From Paenibacillus glycanilyticus NBRC 16618 (lineage in GTDB: Bacteria > Bacillota > Bacilli > Paenibacillales > Paenibacillaceae): DNA of 64,000 nt. The notes beneath the pieces are model-generated. The model made no database searches. It saw nothing but the letters and a program-made list of their open reading frames with translations, and was not told the origin of the DNA. The stretch is taken from the NCBI RefSeq assembly GCF_004000805.1, contig NZ_BILY01000027.1:24531-88530 (forward strand). The letters are read 5' to 3'. The translations under genes were made by a program, and so were the position numbers. Shown in pieces: positions 25,578-34,279 of the stretch. Position 1 is the stretch's first letter. Each line of letters starts with the position of its first letter.

Positions 25578-26561
25578 TTAGTTGTCTTTATCGTTAGGAG
25601 TGTCCGGCTTGCCAATCGTATTTCTCATTTGGGTATCGGCTTCAATATTCTTAAGGTTCATGTAATCCATTACGCCGATTTTACCGGATTTCAAAGCGTC
25701 CGCCATCGCGAGCGGCACTTGGGATTCGGATTCCACGACCTTCGCGCGCATCTCTACGACGCGGGCCTTCATCTCTTGTTCCTGCGCTACGGCCATCGCG
25801 CGGCGCTCTTCGGCTTTCGCCTGCGCAATCCGCTTGTCTGCTTCAGCCTGCTCGGTTTGCAGATGCGCGCCGATGTTTTTGCCTACGTCTACGTCCGCGA
25901 TATCGATGGACAGGATTTCGAAGGCCGTACCTGCGTCAAGACCTTTGCCAAGCACGGTACGGGAGATCATGTCCGGGTTTTCGAGTACGTCTTTATGCGA
26001 ATTGGAAGAACCAACCGTCGTAACGATACCTTCGCCGACGCGGGCGATAATCGTCTCTTCGCCGGCACCGCCGACGAGGCGTTCGATATTAGCGCGTACC
26101 GTCACGCGGGCTTTAACCTTCACTTCGATGCCGTCTTTTGCTACCGCGGCTACGATAGGCGTCTCAATTACGCGCGGATTTACGCTCATTTGCACGGCTT
26201 GCAGTACATCGCGGCCCGCGAGGTCAATGGCTGCGGCGCGCTCGAAGACAAGCGGAATGTTCGCGCGCTGTGCTGCAATCAAGGCGTTAACGACACGGTC
26301 AACATTACCGCCGGCGAGAAAGTGACTCTCCAGCTGATTAATCGTAAGCCCTAGACCGGCCTTTGTCGCCTTAATCAGCGGGTTCACGATCCGGCTAGGC
26401 GTTACGCGGCGAAGGCGCATTGCAACAAGCGTAATAATGCCGATCCGTACGCCCGATGCCAGAGCGGAAATCCACAGCATAATCGGGAAGAAGCTGAGGA
26501 ATACCGATAGGGCAATAATCGCAACCACTACAATAATTAAAACAGATACCATTCCGTCCAT
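25578..26561 (-). CDS. floA: Flotillin-like protein FloA (YqfA)
   Basis: This 327-residue scaffold protein of functional membrane microdomains has an N-terminal membrane hairpin (about 5-48), an SPFH-like domain (about 70-210; QMSVNPRVIETPIVAAVAKDGIEVK) and a Glu/Ala-rich coiled-coil (about 235-300; AQAKAEERRAMAVAQEQEM). Length fits the FloA family. It follows the nfeD gene by 37 bases; the NfeD-flotillin pair is widely conserved. Confidence 0.96.
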   Translation of the reverse strand: MDGMVSVLIIVVVAIIALSVFLSFFPIMLWISALASGVRIGIITLVAMRLRRVTPSRIVNPLIKATKAGLGLTINQLESHFLAGGNVDRVVNALIAAQRANIPLVFERAAAIDLAGRDVLQAVQMSVNPRVIETPIVAAVAKDGIEVKVKARVTVRANIERLVGGAGEETIIARVGEGIVTTVGSSNSHKDVLENPDMISRTVLGKGLDAGTAFEILSIDIADVDVGKNIGAHLQTEQAEADKRIAQAKAEERRAMAVAQEQEMKARVVEMRAKVVESESQVPLAMADALKSGKIGVMDYMNLKNIEADTQMRNTIGKPDTPNDKDN

Positions 26562-26598
26562 TGGGTATAACCCTCCATGTCATTTTTTTCTTATTATC

Positions 26599-27996
26599 CT
26601 ACAGGACCTCTCTTACCACAACCCAAGTCCCTTCGGTTTTTATTACTTTTACCGTCTTGCCTGAAGCGATAAATTCGCCGGAAGTCACAACGTCAATCCG
26701 GTTATCCCCAATCTGGATCGTGCCTGCCGGGCGGAGCGGCGTTATCGCAATCCCCTCTTGGCCTAGCAGATCCTCCTTGGTTTCGGCGGATAAATAACCT
26801 TGCTCGGTCGTCAGCTTCTCGCGCAAAATAAATTTGTTCCAGATCCCCCGGTCTTTGTATTTGCGGACTACAAAGTACAGGATTACGGCCGCTGCCACCA
26901 AAGCGATAACGAGCGAAATAAATGCCGTCATCGGATTTGAAGCCGCTGTCAACACGCCGGCGATCAGCGAGGCGCTGCCGAGAATGCCGAGAATTCCCCA
27001 GCTAGGCACAAAGACCTCGATCAACAACAGAGCAATGCCGACAATGAAGAGCACAACGGACTCCATCCCCGCAAACCCCGCAATGTAATGGCCGAAGAAA
27101 TACAGGCCGAACGACAATATGCCTACAATGCCCGGAACTCCAAAGCCCGGCACGAACAGCTCGATCGCAATACCGGCAATGCCCAAGATAAATAACACGG
27201 TCATGACGATCGGATTTACCAGCCAGGAAGCAAGCTTCTCCGCAATCGAAGGATTAAGCTCGATTCGCTCCCGGTTTTCAAGCCCCAGCCATTTGATCGC
27301 GTCATCCACGGACTCCGCTTTGTATTCGGCATAGCCGACTTTAAGCGCTTCATCGGCAGTCAAGGTCAGAATCTGGCCGGACTGCTTCACCTGTTTCAAA
27401 TCCGGAAGAGGTAATGTCGCGCCTGGATCCACCATCGCGGCGGCAATATCCGGGTCACGTCCGTTTAGCTCAGCCGCCTCCCTCATCGTCTTCACCCAGA
27501 AGGAAACGACCTTCGGGTTGTCGATAAGTTCGCCGGAGCCGTTAACGACTGCCGCTGCGCCAATCGTGCTCCCGGGTTCCATTACAATGTTTTGCGCATT
27601 AAGCGCAATATAAGTCCCTGCCGAAACCGCTTTACCTTCTACGTAAGCAGTGGTAGGAACGCTGCTTTTGCGGATTAGCTCGCCAATCTCCTCGGCGCTG
27701 GTTACCTCTCCGCCAAACGTATTGATCACCAGAATGACTCTCTCCGCTTTTGCTTCGGCCGCTTCCTTGTATGCCCGCTCCAAAAACGATTTAAGTCCGG
27801 ACTCCACCGTTTGCTTCACCGGCACAACGTACACCGCGGGACCAAGCTCTGACCCTTCCGCTCCATGCGCGGCTTTACCGCCGGTTGCCAGCCCTCCTGC
27901 CGTAACCAGCAGCATCGAAACAAGCATCAGAAGAGGCCAAATGACAGCTGCAATGCGCCATCGTTTCGTTTGCAAAGTGTCGCTCCTCCTTTTCAA
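26599..27996 (-). CDS. NfeD family serine protease (YqeZ)
   Basis: This 465-residue protein has a signal/membrane helix (about 17-40) and a ClpP-like protease domain (about 50-230) with INTFGGEV and catalytic-serine motif AVSAGTYIALN. Four or five membrane helices (about 255-385) and a C-terminal NfeD OB fold (about 400-465) follow. It corresponds to B. subtilis YqeZ (long NfeD form). It is thought to act with the flotillin encoded next to it in membrane quality control. Confidence 0.95.
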   Translation of the reverse strand: MKRRSDTLQTKRWRIAAVIWPLLMLVSMLLVTAGGLATGGKAAHGAEGSELGPAVYVVPVKQTVESGLKSFLERAYKEAAEAKAERVILVINTFGGEVTSAEEIGELIRKSSVPTTAYVEGKAVSAGTYIALNAQNIVMEPGSTIGAAAVVNGSGELIDNPKVVSFWVKTMREAAELNGRDPDIAAAMVDPGATLPLPDLKQVKQSGQILTLTADEALKVGYAEYKAESVDDAIKWLGLENRERIELNPSIAEKLASWLVNPIVMTVLFILGIAGIAIELFVPGFGVPGIVGILSFGLYFFGHYIAGFAGMESVVLFIVGIALLLIEVFVPSWGILGILGSASLIAGVLTAASNPMTAFISLVIALVAAAVILYFVVRKYKDRGIWNKFILREKLTTEQGYLSAETKEDLLGQEGIAITPLRPAGTIQIGDNRIDVVTSGEFIASGKTVKVIKTEGTWVVVREVL

Positions 27997-28052
27997 TCAG
28001 TAACCGTTAATACGCTTATATGAACATTATGTTTCAAAATTGTCATAAATAA

Positions 28053-28083
28053 AGCAAAAACACCCCTCGAAAGGGGTGTTTTC
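28053..28083 (-). terminator. Terminator of rpsU-yqeY
   Basis: An AAAACACCCCT / AGGGGTGTTTT hairpin is followed by a T-rich tail on the minus strand, 15 bases after the yqeY stop codon. It is symmetrical enough to act on both strands. Confidence 0.85.
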
Positions 28084-28097
28084 GTCCGAACATATAG

Positions 28098-28541
28098 TTA
28101 TTGCAGAAATTGTTGTACATATTGATTTACTAGTTTACCATCAGCGCGCCCTTTTGTTTTTGGCAAAAGCGCACCCATGACTTTTCCCATCTCGGCTTTG
28201 GAAGAAGCACCGAGTTCCTGGATGGTCTGCGTTACAATCGCTTTTATCTCTTCTTCGGTCAGCTGTACGGGAAGGTATTGACTAATAATTTCAATTTCTG
28301 CTGAAAGATCTGTAACCAGATCATCTCGGCCGGCTTTGCTAAATTCTTGGAGGGAATCTTTACGTTGTTTGATTTCACGACTAAGTATATCTACCACTTC
28401 AGCATCCTCGAGAGGACGCTTCAAATCAATTTCCAAATTTTTTATAGCCGCACGAATCATGCGAATCGTAGTCAGCTTGAACTTGTCCTGATTCTTCATG
28501 GCTTGCTTCATATCGTCGTTCAATCTATCGCTCAGGTTCAT
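28098..28541 (-). CDS. yqeY: GatB/YqeY domain protein
   Basis: This 147-residue protein is of the YqeY family: LNDDMKQAMKNQDKFKLTTIRM at the N-terminus and TKGRADGKLVNQYVQQFL at the C-terminus. The fold resembles the tRNA-binding tail of GatB, and tRNA-related roles are proposed but not proven. The AAGGATCC-type ribosome site is close to the ATG. It follows rpsU by 15 bases, as in B. subtilis. Confidence 0.96.
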   Translation of the reverse strand: MNLSDRLNDDMKQAMKNQDKFKLTTIRMIRAAIKNLEIDLKRPLEDAEVVDILSREIKQRKDSLQEFSKAGRDDLVTDLSAEIEIISQYLPVQLTEEEIKAIVTQTIQELGASSKAEMGKVMGALLPKTKGRADGKLVNQYVQQFLQ

Positions 28542-28556
28542 TATGGAAGGATCCTC

Positions 28557-28730
28557 CTAAAACTTTCTCTTACGCGCAGCCTCGGACTTCTTCTTGCGCT
28601 TTACACTTGGCTTTTCATAATGCTTGCGTTTTTTCACCTCTGCCAAAACACCATCTTTAGCGATGGAACGTTTAAAGCGGCGAAGCGCAGCATCAATAGT
28701 TTCGTTTTTGCGAACTTTAGTTTCAGACAC
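28557..28730 (-). CDS. rpsU: 30S ribosomal protein S21
   Basis: This 57-residue basic protein (SETKVRKNETIDAALRRFKR..., ending KKKSEAARKRKF) is S21, which assists translation initiation near the anti-Shine-Dalgarno end of 16S rRNA. It uses a GTG start at 28730 with GGAGGG about eight bases upstream. The frame extends to an ATG at 28781, but that would place the promoter and ribosome site inside the gene, so it is rejected. A near-consensus promoter lies 70 bases upstream. Confidence 0.97.
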   Translation of the reverse strand: MSETKVRKNETIDAALRRFKRSIAKDGVLAEVKKRKHYEKPSVKRKKKSEAARKRKF

Positions 28731-28789
28731 CAGTTTTCCCTCCCTCCGAAACAGACCGTCCAGAGCATTAAACATAAACACGGTTTATC

Positions 28790-28826
28790 ACACTTCATTA
28801 TAAGACAAAACAAAATGAAGTGTCAA
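28790..28826 (-). promoter_or_regulatory. rpsU promoter embedded in a 10-bp inverted repeat
   Basis: On the minus strand, consensus TTGACA (28821-28826) and TATAAT (28797-28802) are 18 bases apart. Perfect arms ACACTTCATT (28790-28799) and AATGAAGTGT (28814-28823) overlap both boxes with a 14-base spacer. No T-run follows, so it is not an ordinary terminator for the HIT gene. Confidence 0.8.
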
Positions 28827-29176
28827 CTTACACTATTTCCTACTAGTGCACCTAGCTTCTCCCCGCCCAATAAATGGATGTGGAGATGATAAACAACCTG
28901 TCCGCCGTCGCTGTTCACATTATTAATCAGCCGGTAACCCGACTCGGCAATTCCTTGCTGCTTCGCGATTTCCCGAGCAGCCGCAAACAATTCCGCAATG
29001 ACCGGTCCATCCTCTTCGGCAACATCGTTCATCGTAGGAATATGCTTTTTGGGAATAATCAATATATGTACAGGAGCCGCGGGCTGAATATCTTTAAACG
29101 CAATGACGTTCTCGGATTCAAACACTTTCGTCGAAGGAATGGAGCCTTCGATAATTTTGCAAAAAATACAGTCCAA
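28823..29176 (-). CDS. HIT family hydrolase
   Basis: This 117-residue histidine-triad nucleotide-binding protein begins DCIFCKIIEGSIPSTK and has the triad HLHIHLLGG near residue 98. HINT-type proteins hydrolyse nucleoside phosphoramidates. The best start is a TTG at 29176, since GGAGGGG lies five bases upstream and the family begins at DCIFC; the ATG at 29194 overlaps that site. The stop codon lies within the rpsU promoter. Confidence 0.94.
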   Translation of the reverse strand: MDCIFCKIIEGSIPSTKVFESENVIAFKDIQPAAPVHILIIPKKHIPTMNDVAEEDGPVIAELFAAAREIAKQQGIAESGYRLINNVNSDGGQVVYHLHIHLLGGEKLGALVGNSVS

Positions 29177-29300
29177 ATATGCCCCTCCCTTCATTCCATA
29201 CTATGCCAATAATTATAACAAACAAATGGCATGCTCGTCCAATCGGAGGATGCCGGCCGGAACGCAAACGCGCTCCTGAGCCGGATATAGCCCTTTACTC

Positions 29301-29708
29301 TTAGTAAAATGGCAATAGCGACAATGCGAGGAGCCCGGCCAGCGGCAATACCTGGCGGTAGAAGCGTCCTCTCGGGTAGTAAGGGTAAGGATATAGACCG
29401 GGGTACGGCAAAAATGCTCTGCTGTCCCAGCCCATGGACCCGCTGCACGGGACTGCCAGACATATATACTGGTCATCCACGTATTCAACGATGCCGTCGA
29501 TACACCATCCGTCATGTGTCTGCGCGAGCACATAGCGGTGGGTATGCGCGGAGCAGTGATCCTTCAGCGATTGGGTCTGCGGCGCCGTTACCGACGCCTG
29601 CACGGCCGGTGCCTGATTCTCTGCCTTTGCTGGAGCAATCGTAGCCGGCTTGGACGCAGCCGGCTTCACCTCTGTCAATTTCCCTTTTTCCTTCTTGCTT
29701 TTCTCCAT
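29301..29708 (-). CDS. Unknown protein with Ala/Lys/Pro-rich N-terminus
   Basis: This 135-residue protein has a low-complexity first 50 residues (Lys, Ala, Pro, Gln). A compact middle (about 52-90) contains HTHRYVLAQTHDGWCIDGIVEYV, followed by a Tyr/Pro-rich stretch (LPYPGLYPYPYYPRG) and a short hydrophobic C-terminus. I do not recognise the family. The Tyr/Pro composition is reminiscent of some spore coat proteins, but nothing else supports that. It lies between the HIT gene and another unknown gene. Confidence 0.65.
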   Translation of the reverse strand: MEKSKKEKGKLTEVKPAASKPATIAPAKAENQAPAVQASVTAPQTQSLKDHCSAHTHRYVLAQTHDGWCIDGIVEYVDDQYICLAVPCSGSMGWDSRAFLPYPGLYPYPYYPRGRFYRQVLPLAGLLALSLLPFY

Positions 29709-29758
29709 CCTTGTCAGCCTCCCGTCTGCTACTATCGTATGCAGAACTGGGCTTTTGG

Positions 29759-30358
29759 CTACTGGGCGGACAATTTCATGCTAGATTGCTCTTCGATAGA
29801 TTGCTCCAGCTGCTTGGCAATATCGAGCCATCCGATTCCCGCCCCAATCTGAATCGCTCCGCTGCGCGTTTTGTCCGCGTCGACGTTAAACTGCTTGACG
29901 ATCGCCAGCTGCTTCGAATAGAGATCCTGCAATGCTTTCAAGTACGCGGATTCCTGCGCTGTAAGCGGTCCGTCCTGCTCTTTTATGTAAGATAGGGAAT
30001 GATCAACGTCGATCATATAAGCATAGATTTTGCCGGAATCAAAGGGATGATCCTCATCAAAGCTGCCCGCTAGCTGCAAGAAATCATTCACGCCGGCCGC
30101 ATCGCGGATCACAGTGCCCGCCTCTGACGTTTTCCCTTCCAGAATAGCAGCCGCATCATCAAGCACAGCCTCATAATAAGAGGTTGCTTTCTTAGCGGCT
30201 CCGATTACATCCAACCCTTTCTCGTACTTGTCATCCTGGCCGCCCTGCAGCGATTGCGAGTATAGAAACACGTTGCCCGTAAGGCTGAATACAAGCAGCA
30301 ATAAAGTGATCGGCATTGCGTAAGACCGTTTCTTTGATTGTTCCTTATCCTGTTCCAT
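29759..30358 (-). CDS. Membrane-anchored extracytoplasmic protein, unknown
   Basis: This 199-residue protein has a polar start, one N-terminal membrane helix or uncleaved signal (about 15-33, MPITLLLLVFSLTGNVFLY) and a helical outer region of about 160 residues with no cysteine. I do not recognise it. It follows addA by 99 bases on the same strand but may be transcribed separately. Confidence 0.75.
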   Translation of the reverse strand: MEQDKEQSKKRSYAMPITLLLLVFSLTGNVFLYSQSLQGGQDDKYEKGLDVIGAAKKATSYYEAVLDDAAAILEGKTSEAGTVIRDAAGVNDFLQLAGSFDEDHPFDSGKIYAYMIDVDHSLSYIKEQDGPLTAQESAYLKALQDLYSKQLAIVKQFNVDADKTRSGAIQIGAGIGWLDIAKQLEQSIEEQSSMKLSAQ

Positions 30359-30457
30359 CTCTTGTTCATCCTTCCAAGTCGTTAACAGAAGTCATTATTC
30401 CGCGGAAGGACAGGATTGCTGCCCTCCCGCAGAAAAGAATGCGATAGCCTAACGTCT

Positions 30458-33400
30458 TTATAACTTTACTGCCTGGCCGCCATCAAAAAAGAATACATGG
30501 CTTTCCGCAATCGGCTGGCCGATAACCGACTGGATAGCTTCCGCATACAGCTCCAATTGGAATCTGTGTCGCTCCGCCGCCTGCTCCCACTGCTTCATAT
30601 AGATCCGGTCGGTTTTATAATCAAGCAGGACAATGCCGTTCTCGTCTTCGAAGAGACAGTCAATAACGCCCTGAATCAGAACCGGTTCGCCGGCCATATC
30701 GGATGCCAGTCCCGGATACACGCGCTGCGCCGGGAACATGCAGCTGAACGGAACCTCTCTCCTTACCCATTTGGCAAGAACAAGCCGCTTTCCGATCTCC
30801 GTATCGAAAAAGGCTGCCACGGCCGGAAGATCGATCGACTCTGCTTGCCTTGCGGTCAGCAGCTTGCGCGATACCATATCGCTCAGAATCGACTCCAGCC
30901 GGGCCACGTCCACGTCTCCCGTTAGCGGCAAATGCTGCATCAGAAGATGGCTTACCGTTCCCTTCTCGGCAGCCGTAAGCGCGGCCTCTTCCATGAACCG
31001 CGGCCGTCTTAACCGGAAAGTATAACTGCCTCCGCTGCCGCTCTTCCTGCCTTCTTCTTGCTGGCTCTCGATTAAGGCATCGGCCGGGTATAATGCTGCG
31101 CTGTCCTCCGGCATTTCCACCGCTTCCGAATGCAGCCGTTTCATCTCCGTAACCGACGTTTTGGCTGCCACAAGGGTAGATGCGCGATAGCCGTAACGCC
31201 ACTCCAGCCGATTGCGAAGCTCTTCATCCCGCTCCACCTGATCAAGCTGAGCTAATGACAATACCCCTTGCAGGCGGTCCTCCCTGGCCTGATCCTCTTC
31301 CGTACGCTCCTCGACGCCAATCGCCGCTTCAAGCCCCAGCATAGCGGCATCTACCACGCCCGCGCGCCATTGCAGCAGCCTTGAATCCTCCTGTCCCGGC
31401 ACCGTTTCATCCGGCAGCTGATTAAAGGCCGCGGCTGCGAGCGGACCCAGCCAGTCCAGAAACGTAGACGCCGAGCTTAACCGGAAATCCGGAATATATC
31501 CCTTGGCATCCGCGGCGGTTTGCCAGCGGCGCTGTTTGGCAGCGGCATCGGACACGGTGCCGACCAGGAACATTTTCTCCTTTGGACGGGTTAAGGCAAC
31601 GTATAGAATACGCATTTCCTCGGCAAGCATTTCCATCCGCATACGCCGCCTGATCGAGAGGAACGGCAGAGTCGGATAGCTGACGCGTTTCTCCGGGTCG
31701 ATAAATTTGGGACCGAACCCAAGCTGCTTATGCTTCAGAAATGCGCTGCGCAAATCCTGCTGATTGAAGTTCTTGCCTAAGCCTGCCACAAATACGACGG
31801 GAAATTCAAGTCCTTTACTCTTATGAATGGACATAATGCGCACGACGTTTTCCTGTTCGCCAAGCGCCCTGGCCGTACCCAGATCACCGCCGCTGTCCCG
31901 CATCCGCTCAACGAAGCGCAGGAAGCGGAACAAGCCCCGGAAGGAGGTAGCCTCATACTGGCGGGCACGGTCATGAAGCGCCCTAAGATTCGCTTGACGC
32001 TGCACGCCTCCGGGAAGACCCCCCGCAAAATCGTAATAGCCGGTCTCCCTGTAAATGCTCCAGATCAAATCCGCCAGCGAGCCTTGTCTGGCATCATTCC
32101 GCCATCTGTCCAGCCGGTCAAGAAACAGCGACAGCTTGCGTCTCAGCTCATCGGGCAAAAGAAGATCGCCCGCCGCCTGCAGCACCGCGTCATAGTAGGT
32201 ATCGTGCATCGCTCCGATCCGGATAAGAGCCAGCTCTTCGGCATTCAAGCCAAAAATCGGCGATCGGAGAGTGCCCGCGAGCGGGATATCCTGATACGGA
32301 TTATCAATGACCCGCAGCAAGGAAAGGATCGTCTCTACTTCCGTCGCGTCGAAATACCCGCTGCTCAGCTCCGCGTAGGCGGGAATACCCGCACCTTGAA
32401 GCTCCTCGATAATGACGGGAGACCAAGCCTGCGTAGCCCGCAGCAAAATGACAATGTCGCGCCATTCCATCGGGCGGCTTTCCCGCTTCTTGCCGTCATA
32501 GACCCGGAAGCCCCCGTCAAGAAGGGAACGGATCTGGCGGGCAATAAGCCTTGCCTCCAGCTGAGCCGTCTGCAGCTCCTCCGCCGATTCGGCTCCTTGC
32601 TCGGATTCTTCGTCGGAATCCGCGGCTGAAGCCGCCCCATCCTCCTCGTCCGAAGAGCCCGCTTTGTCGATAACCGCAAGCTCGACGGCAAATCGCCCGG
32701 GCCTGTCAGGTTCTGGATAGGAAGCCCCGCATACCAGCTCGGCACGCTTGTCGTAATCCATCTCCGCGACCGTTTCTCTCATGATAGCGCGGAACACGTC
32801 ATTTACTCCGTCAACGACTTCAAGACGGCTCCGGAAGTTGCGGGCCAGATCGATGCGAAGACCGTCACCCCCGGGCGCGCCGTAATTTTTGTATTTGCTC
32901 ATGAACAAATTCGGCTCCGCCAGACGGAACCGGTAAATGCTCTGCTTCACATCGCCTACCATAAACCGGTTGCCGGCATGCGGATTGGCAATCAGAGACA
33001 CGATGGCTTCCTGCACCATGTTGGTATCCTGATACTCGTCAAGCAGAATTTCATCGAACTGGCGCTGGTACTCCATAGCCGCAGACGACGGAGTCGTAAG
33101 CTCGGGCGTTGATTCCGGCGATCTCAGTATCCTTAAGCAATAATGCTCCAGGTCGCCAAAATCGAGCAGACCCTTAGCCCGCTTCGCGGCTTCGTACCGC
33201 TGGCCGAATTCGATGACAAGCTCGGACAGCGCAGCCATGAGCGGGGCAAGCTCCCGCAGCTCCCAAGCGAACTCCTCCGCCGAACGTCCAAACAATTCGT
33301 CCGCAAGCGAGCTAATCAGCTTCTTGGCCTGATCGCGAAGCTCCTTAGCCTGCTCCTGCATGCTTTTATCGTAATCATCGCCGCGCATAGCCTTCAGCTT

Positions 33401-34279
33401 GCCGAACTGCACGGCTTGGAACGGTTCGAACCACATCTCCCAAGGATGCATGCGTACGGTTTCGGCAAGGCTGCCTACAACTGCGAGATCCTCTTCAAAG
33501 GTTGCCGCGTAAGGTACCGGGCCAGCCGGCTCCCTCGTCAACCGCATTGCCTGGTCAAGAAGGGACGCCGCACCCGACAGCGCCTGTTCCACGTCAGACC
33601 TCAAGCTTGCCACCCAAGGACTGCTCCTGAGCCCTTCCACGTTCTCAACCATAAAGCTGGCCGCGGTCTGGCGGAGCCAATGCTCCGGCCAAGGATGGCT
33701 CTGCGCAAAGTCATAGAGCTGTTGAACCAGCTTATACAGCGGCTCGTCGCCGCGCTCGCCGCCGTAACGGTCGGCCAGGCGCAGGAATGCCCCGCTGTCG
33801 CCGGCGGATCCTTCATATTTCTCTTCAAACAGCTGATCCAGCACGTCGATGCGCATTAGTTCGCTTTCTGTTTCATTCGCGATCCGGAAACCCGGGTCGA
33901 GCCCGATTAACGGATAATACCTGCGTATAACGTCTAGACAGAAGGAGTGGAGCGTCGTAATCGACGCCCGGTTCATGAGCGCAAGCTGTCTGCGCAAATG
34001 CTCGGATTCCGGCTGACGTTCGAGCTCTTTCTCCAGCGCAATCCGGATCCGGTCCTTCATTTCGGCAGCCGCCGCTTTCGTGAAAGTTGCGACCAGCAGC
34101 CGGTCGACATCGGAGAACGAGGAGATTTTCCGAATAATCCGTTCTACCAGTACCGCCGTTTTTCCCGAGCCTGCTGCCGCGGCAACGAGAACATCCGAGC
34201 CTTCCGTCACAATCGCGCGCCACTGGTCATCGGTCCATGTGCTGTTCTCCGGCTTAGCCGGCAAATTAATCGTTTCCAT
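30458..34279 (-). CDS. addA: Helicase-nuclease subunit AddA
   Basis: This 1273-residue UvrD-like helicase and nuclease subunit processes double-strand breaks with AddB. Walker A AAAGSGKT is at residues 34-41, Walker B/motif II is DEYQDTN, and motif VI lies in EEMRILYVALTRPKEK. The C-terminal RecB-type nuclease has GVIDCLFED and LLDYKTDR. An acidic, Ser/Glu-rich insert (about 545-575) lies between helicase blocks. The start at 34279 (METINLPAKP) has GGAGGAG upstream and overlaps addB by 14 bases. Confidence 0.97.
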   Translation of the reverse strand: METINLPAKPENSTWTDDQWRAIVTEGSDVLVAAAAGSGKTAVLVERIIRKISSFSDVDRLLVATFTKAAAAEMKDRIRIALEKELERQPESEHLRRQLALMNRASITTLHSFCLDVIRRYYPLIGLDPGFRIANETESELMRIDVLDQLFEEKYEGSAGDSGAFLRLADRYGGERGDEPLYKLVQQLYDFAQSHPWPEHWLRQTAASFMVENVEGLRSSPWVASLRSDVEQALSGAASLLDQAMRLTREPAGPVPYAATFEEDLAVVGSLAETVRMHPWEMWFEPFQAVQFGKLKAMRGDDYDKSMQEQAKELRDQAKKLISSLADELFGRSAEEFAWELRELAPLMAALSELVIEFGQRYEAAKRAKGLLDFGDLEHYCLRILRSPESTPELTTPSSAAMEYQRQFDEILLDEYQDTNMVQEAIVSLIANPHAGNRFMVGDVKQSIYRFRLAEPNLFMSKYKNYGAPGGDGLRIDLARNFRSRLEVVDGVNDVFRAIMRETVAEMDYDKRAELVCGASYPEPDRPGRFAVELAVIDKAGSSDEEDGAASAADSDEESEQGAESAEELQTAQLEARLIARQIRSLLDGGFRVYDGKKRESRPMEWRDIVILLRATQAWSPVIIEELQGAGIPAYAELSSGYFDATEVETILSLLRVIDNPYQDIPLAGTLRSPIFGLNAEELALIRIGAMHDTYYDAVLQAAGDLLLPDELRRKLSLFLDRLDRWRNDARQGSLADLIWSIYRETGYYDFAGGLPGGVQRQANLRALHDRARQYEATSFRGLFRFLRFVERMRDSGGDLGTARALGEQENVVRIMSIHKSKGLEFPVVFVAGLGKNFNQQDLRSAFLKHKQLGFGPKFIDPEKRVSYPTLPFLSIRRRMRMEMLAEEMRILYVALTRPKEKMFLVGTVSDAAAKQRRWQTAADAKGYIPDFRLSSASTFLDWLGPLAAAAFNQLPDETVPGQEDSRLLQWRAGVVDAAMLGLEAAIGVEERTEEDQAREDRLQGVLSLAQLDQVERDEELRNRLEWRYGYRASTLVAAKTSVTEMKRLHSEAVEMPEDSAALYPADALIESQQEEGRKSGSGGSYTFRLRRPRFMEEAALTAAEKGTVSHLLMQHLPLTGDVDVARLESILSDMVSRKLLTARQAESIDLPAVAAFFDTEIGKRLVLAKWVRREVPFSCMFPAQRVYPGLASDMAGEPVLIQGVIDCLFEDENGIVLLDYKTDRIYMKQWEQAAERHRFQLELYAEAIQSVIGQPIAESHVFFFDGGQAVKL

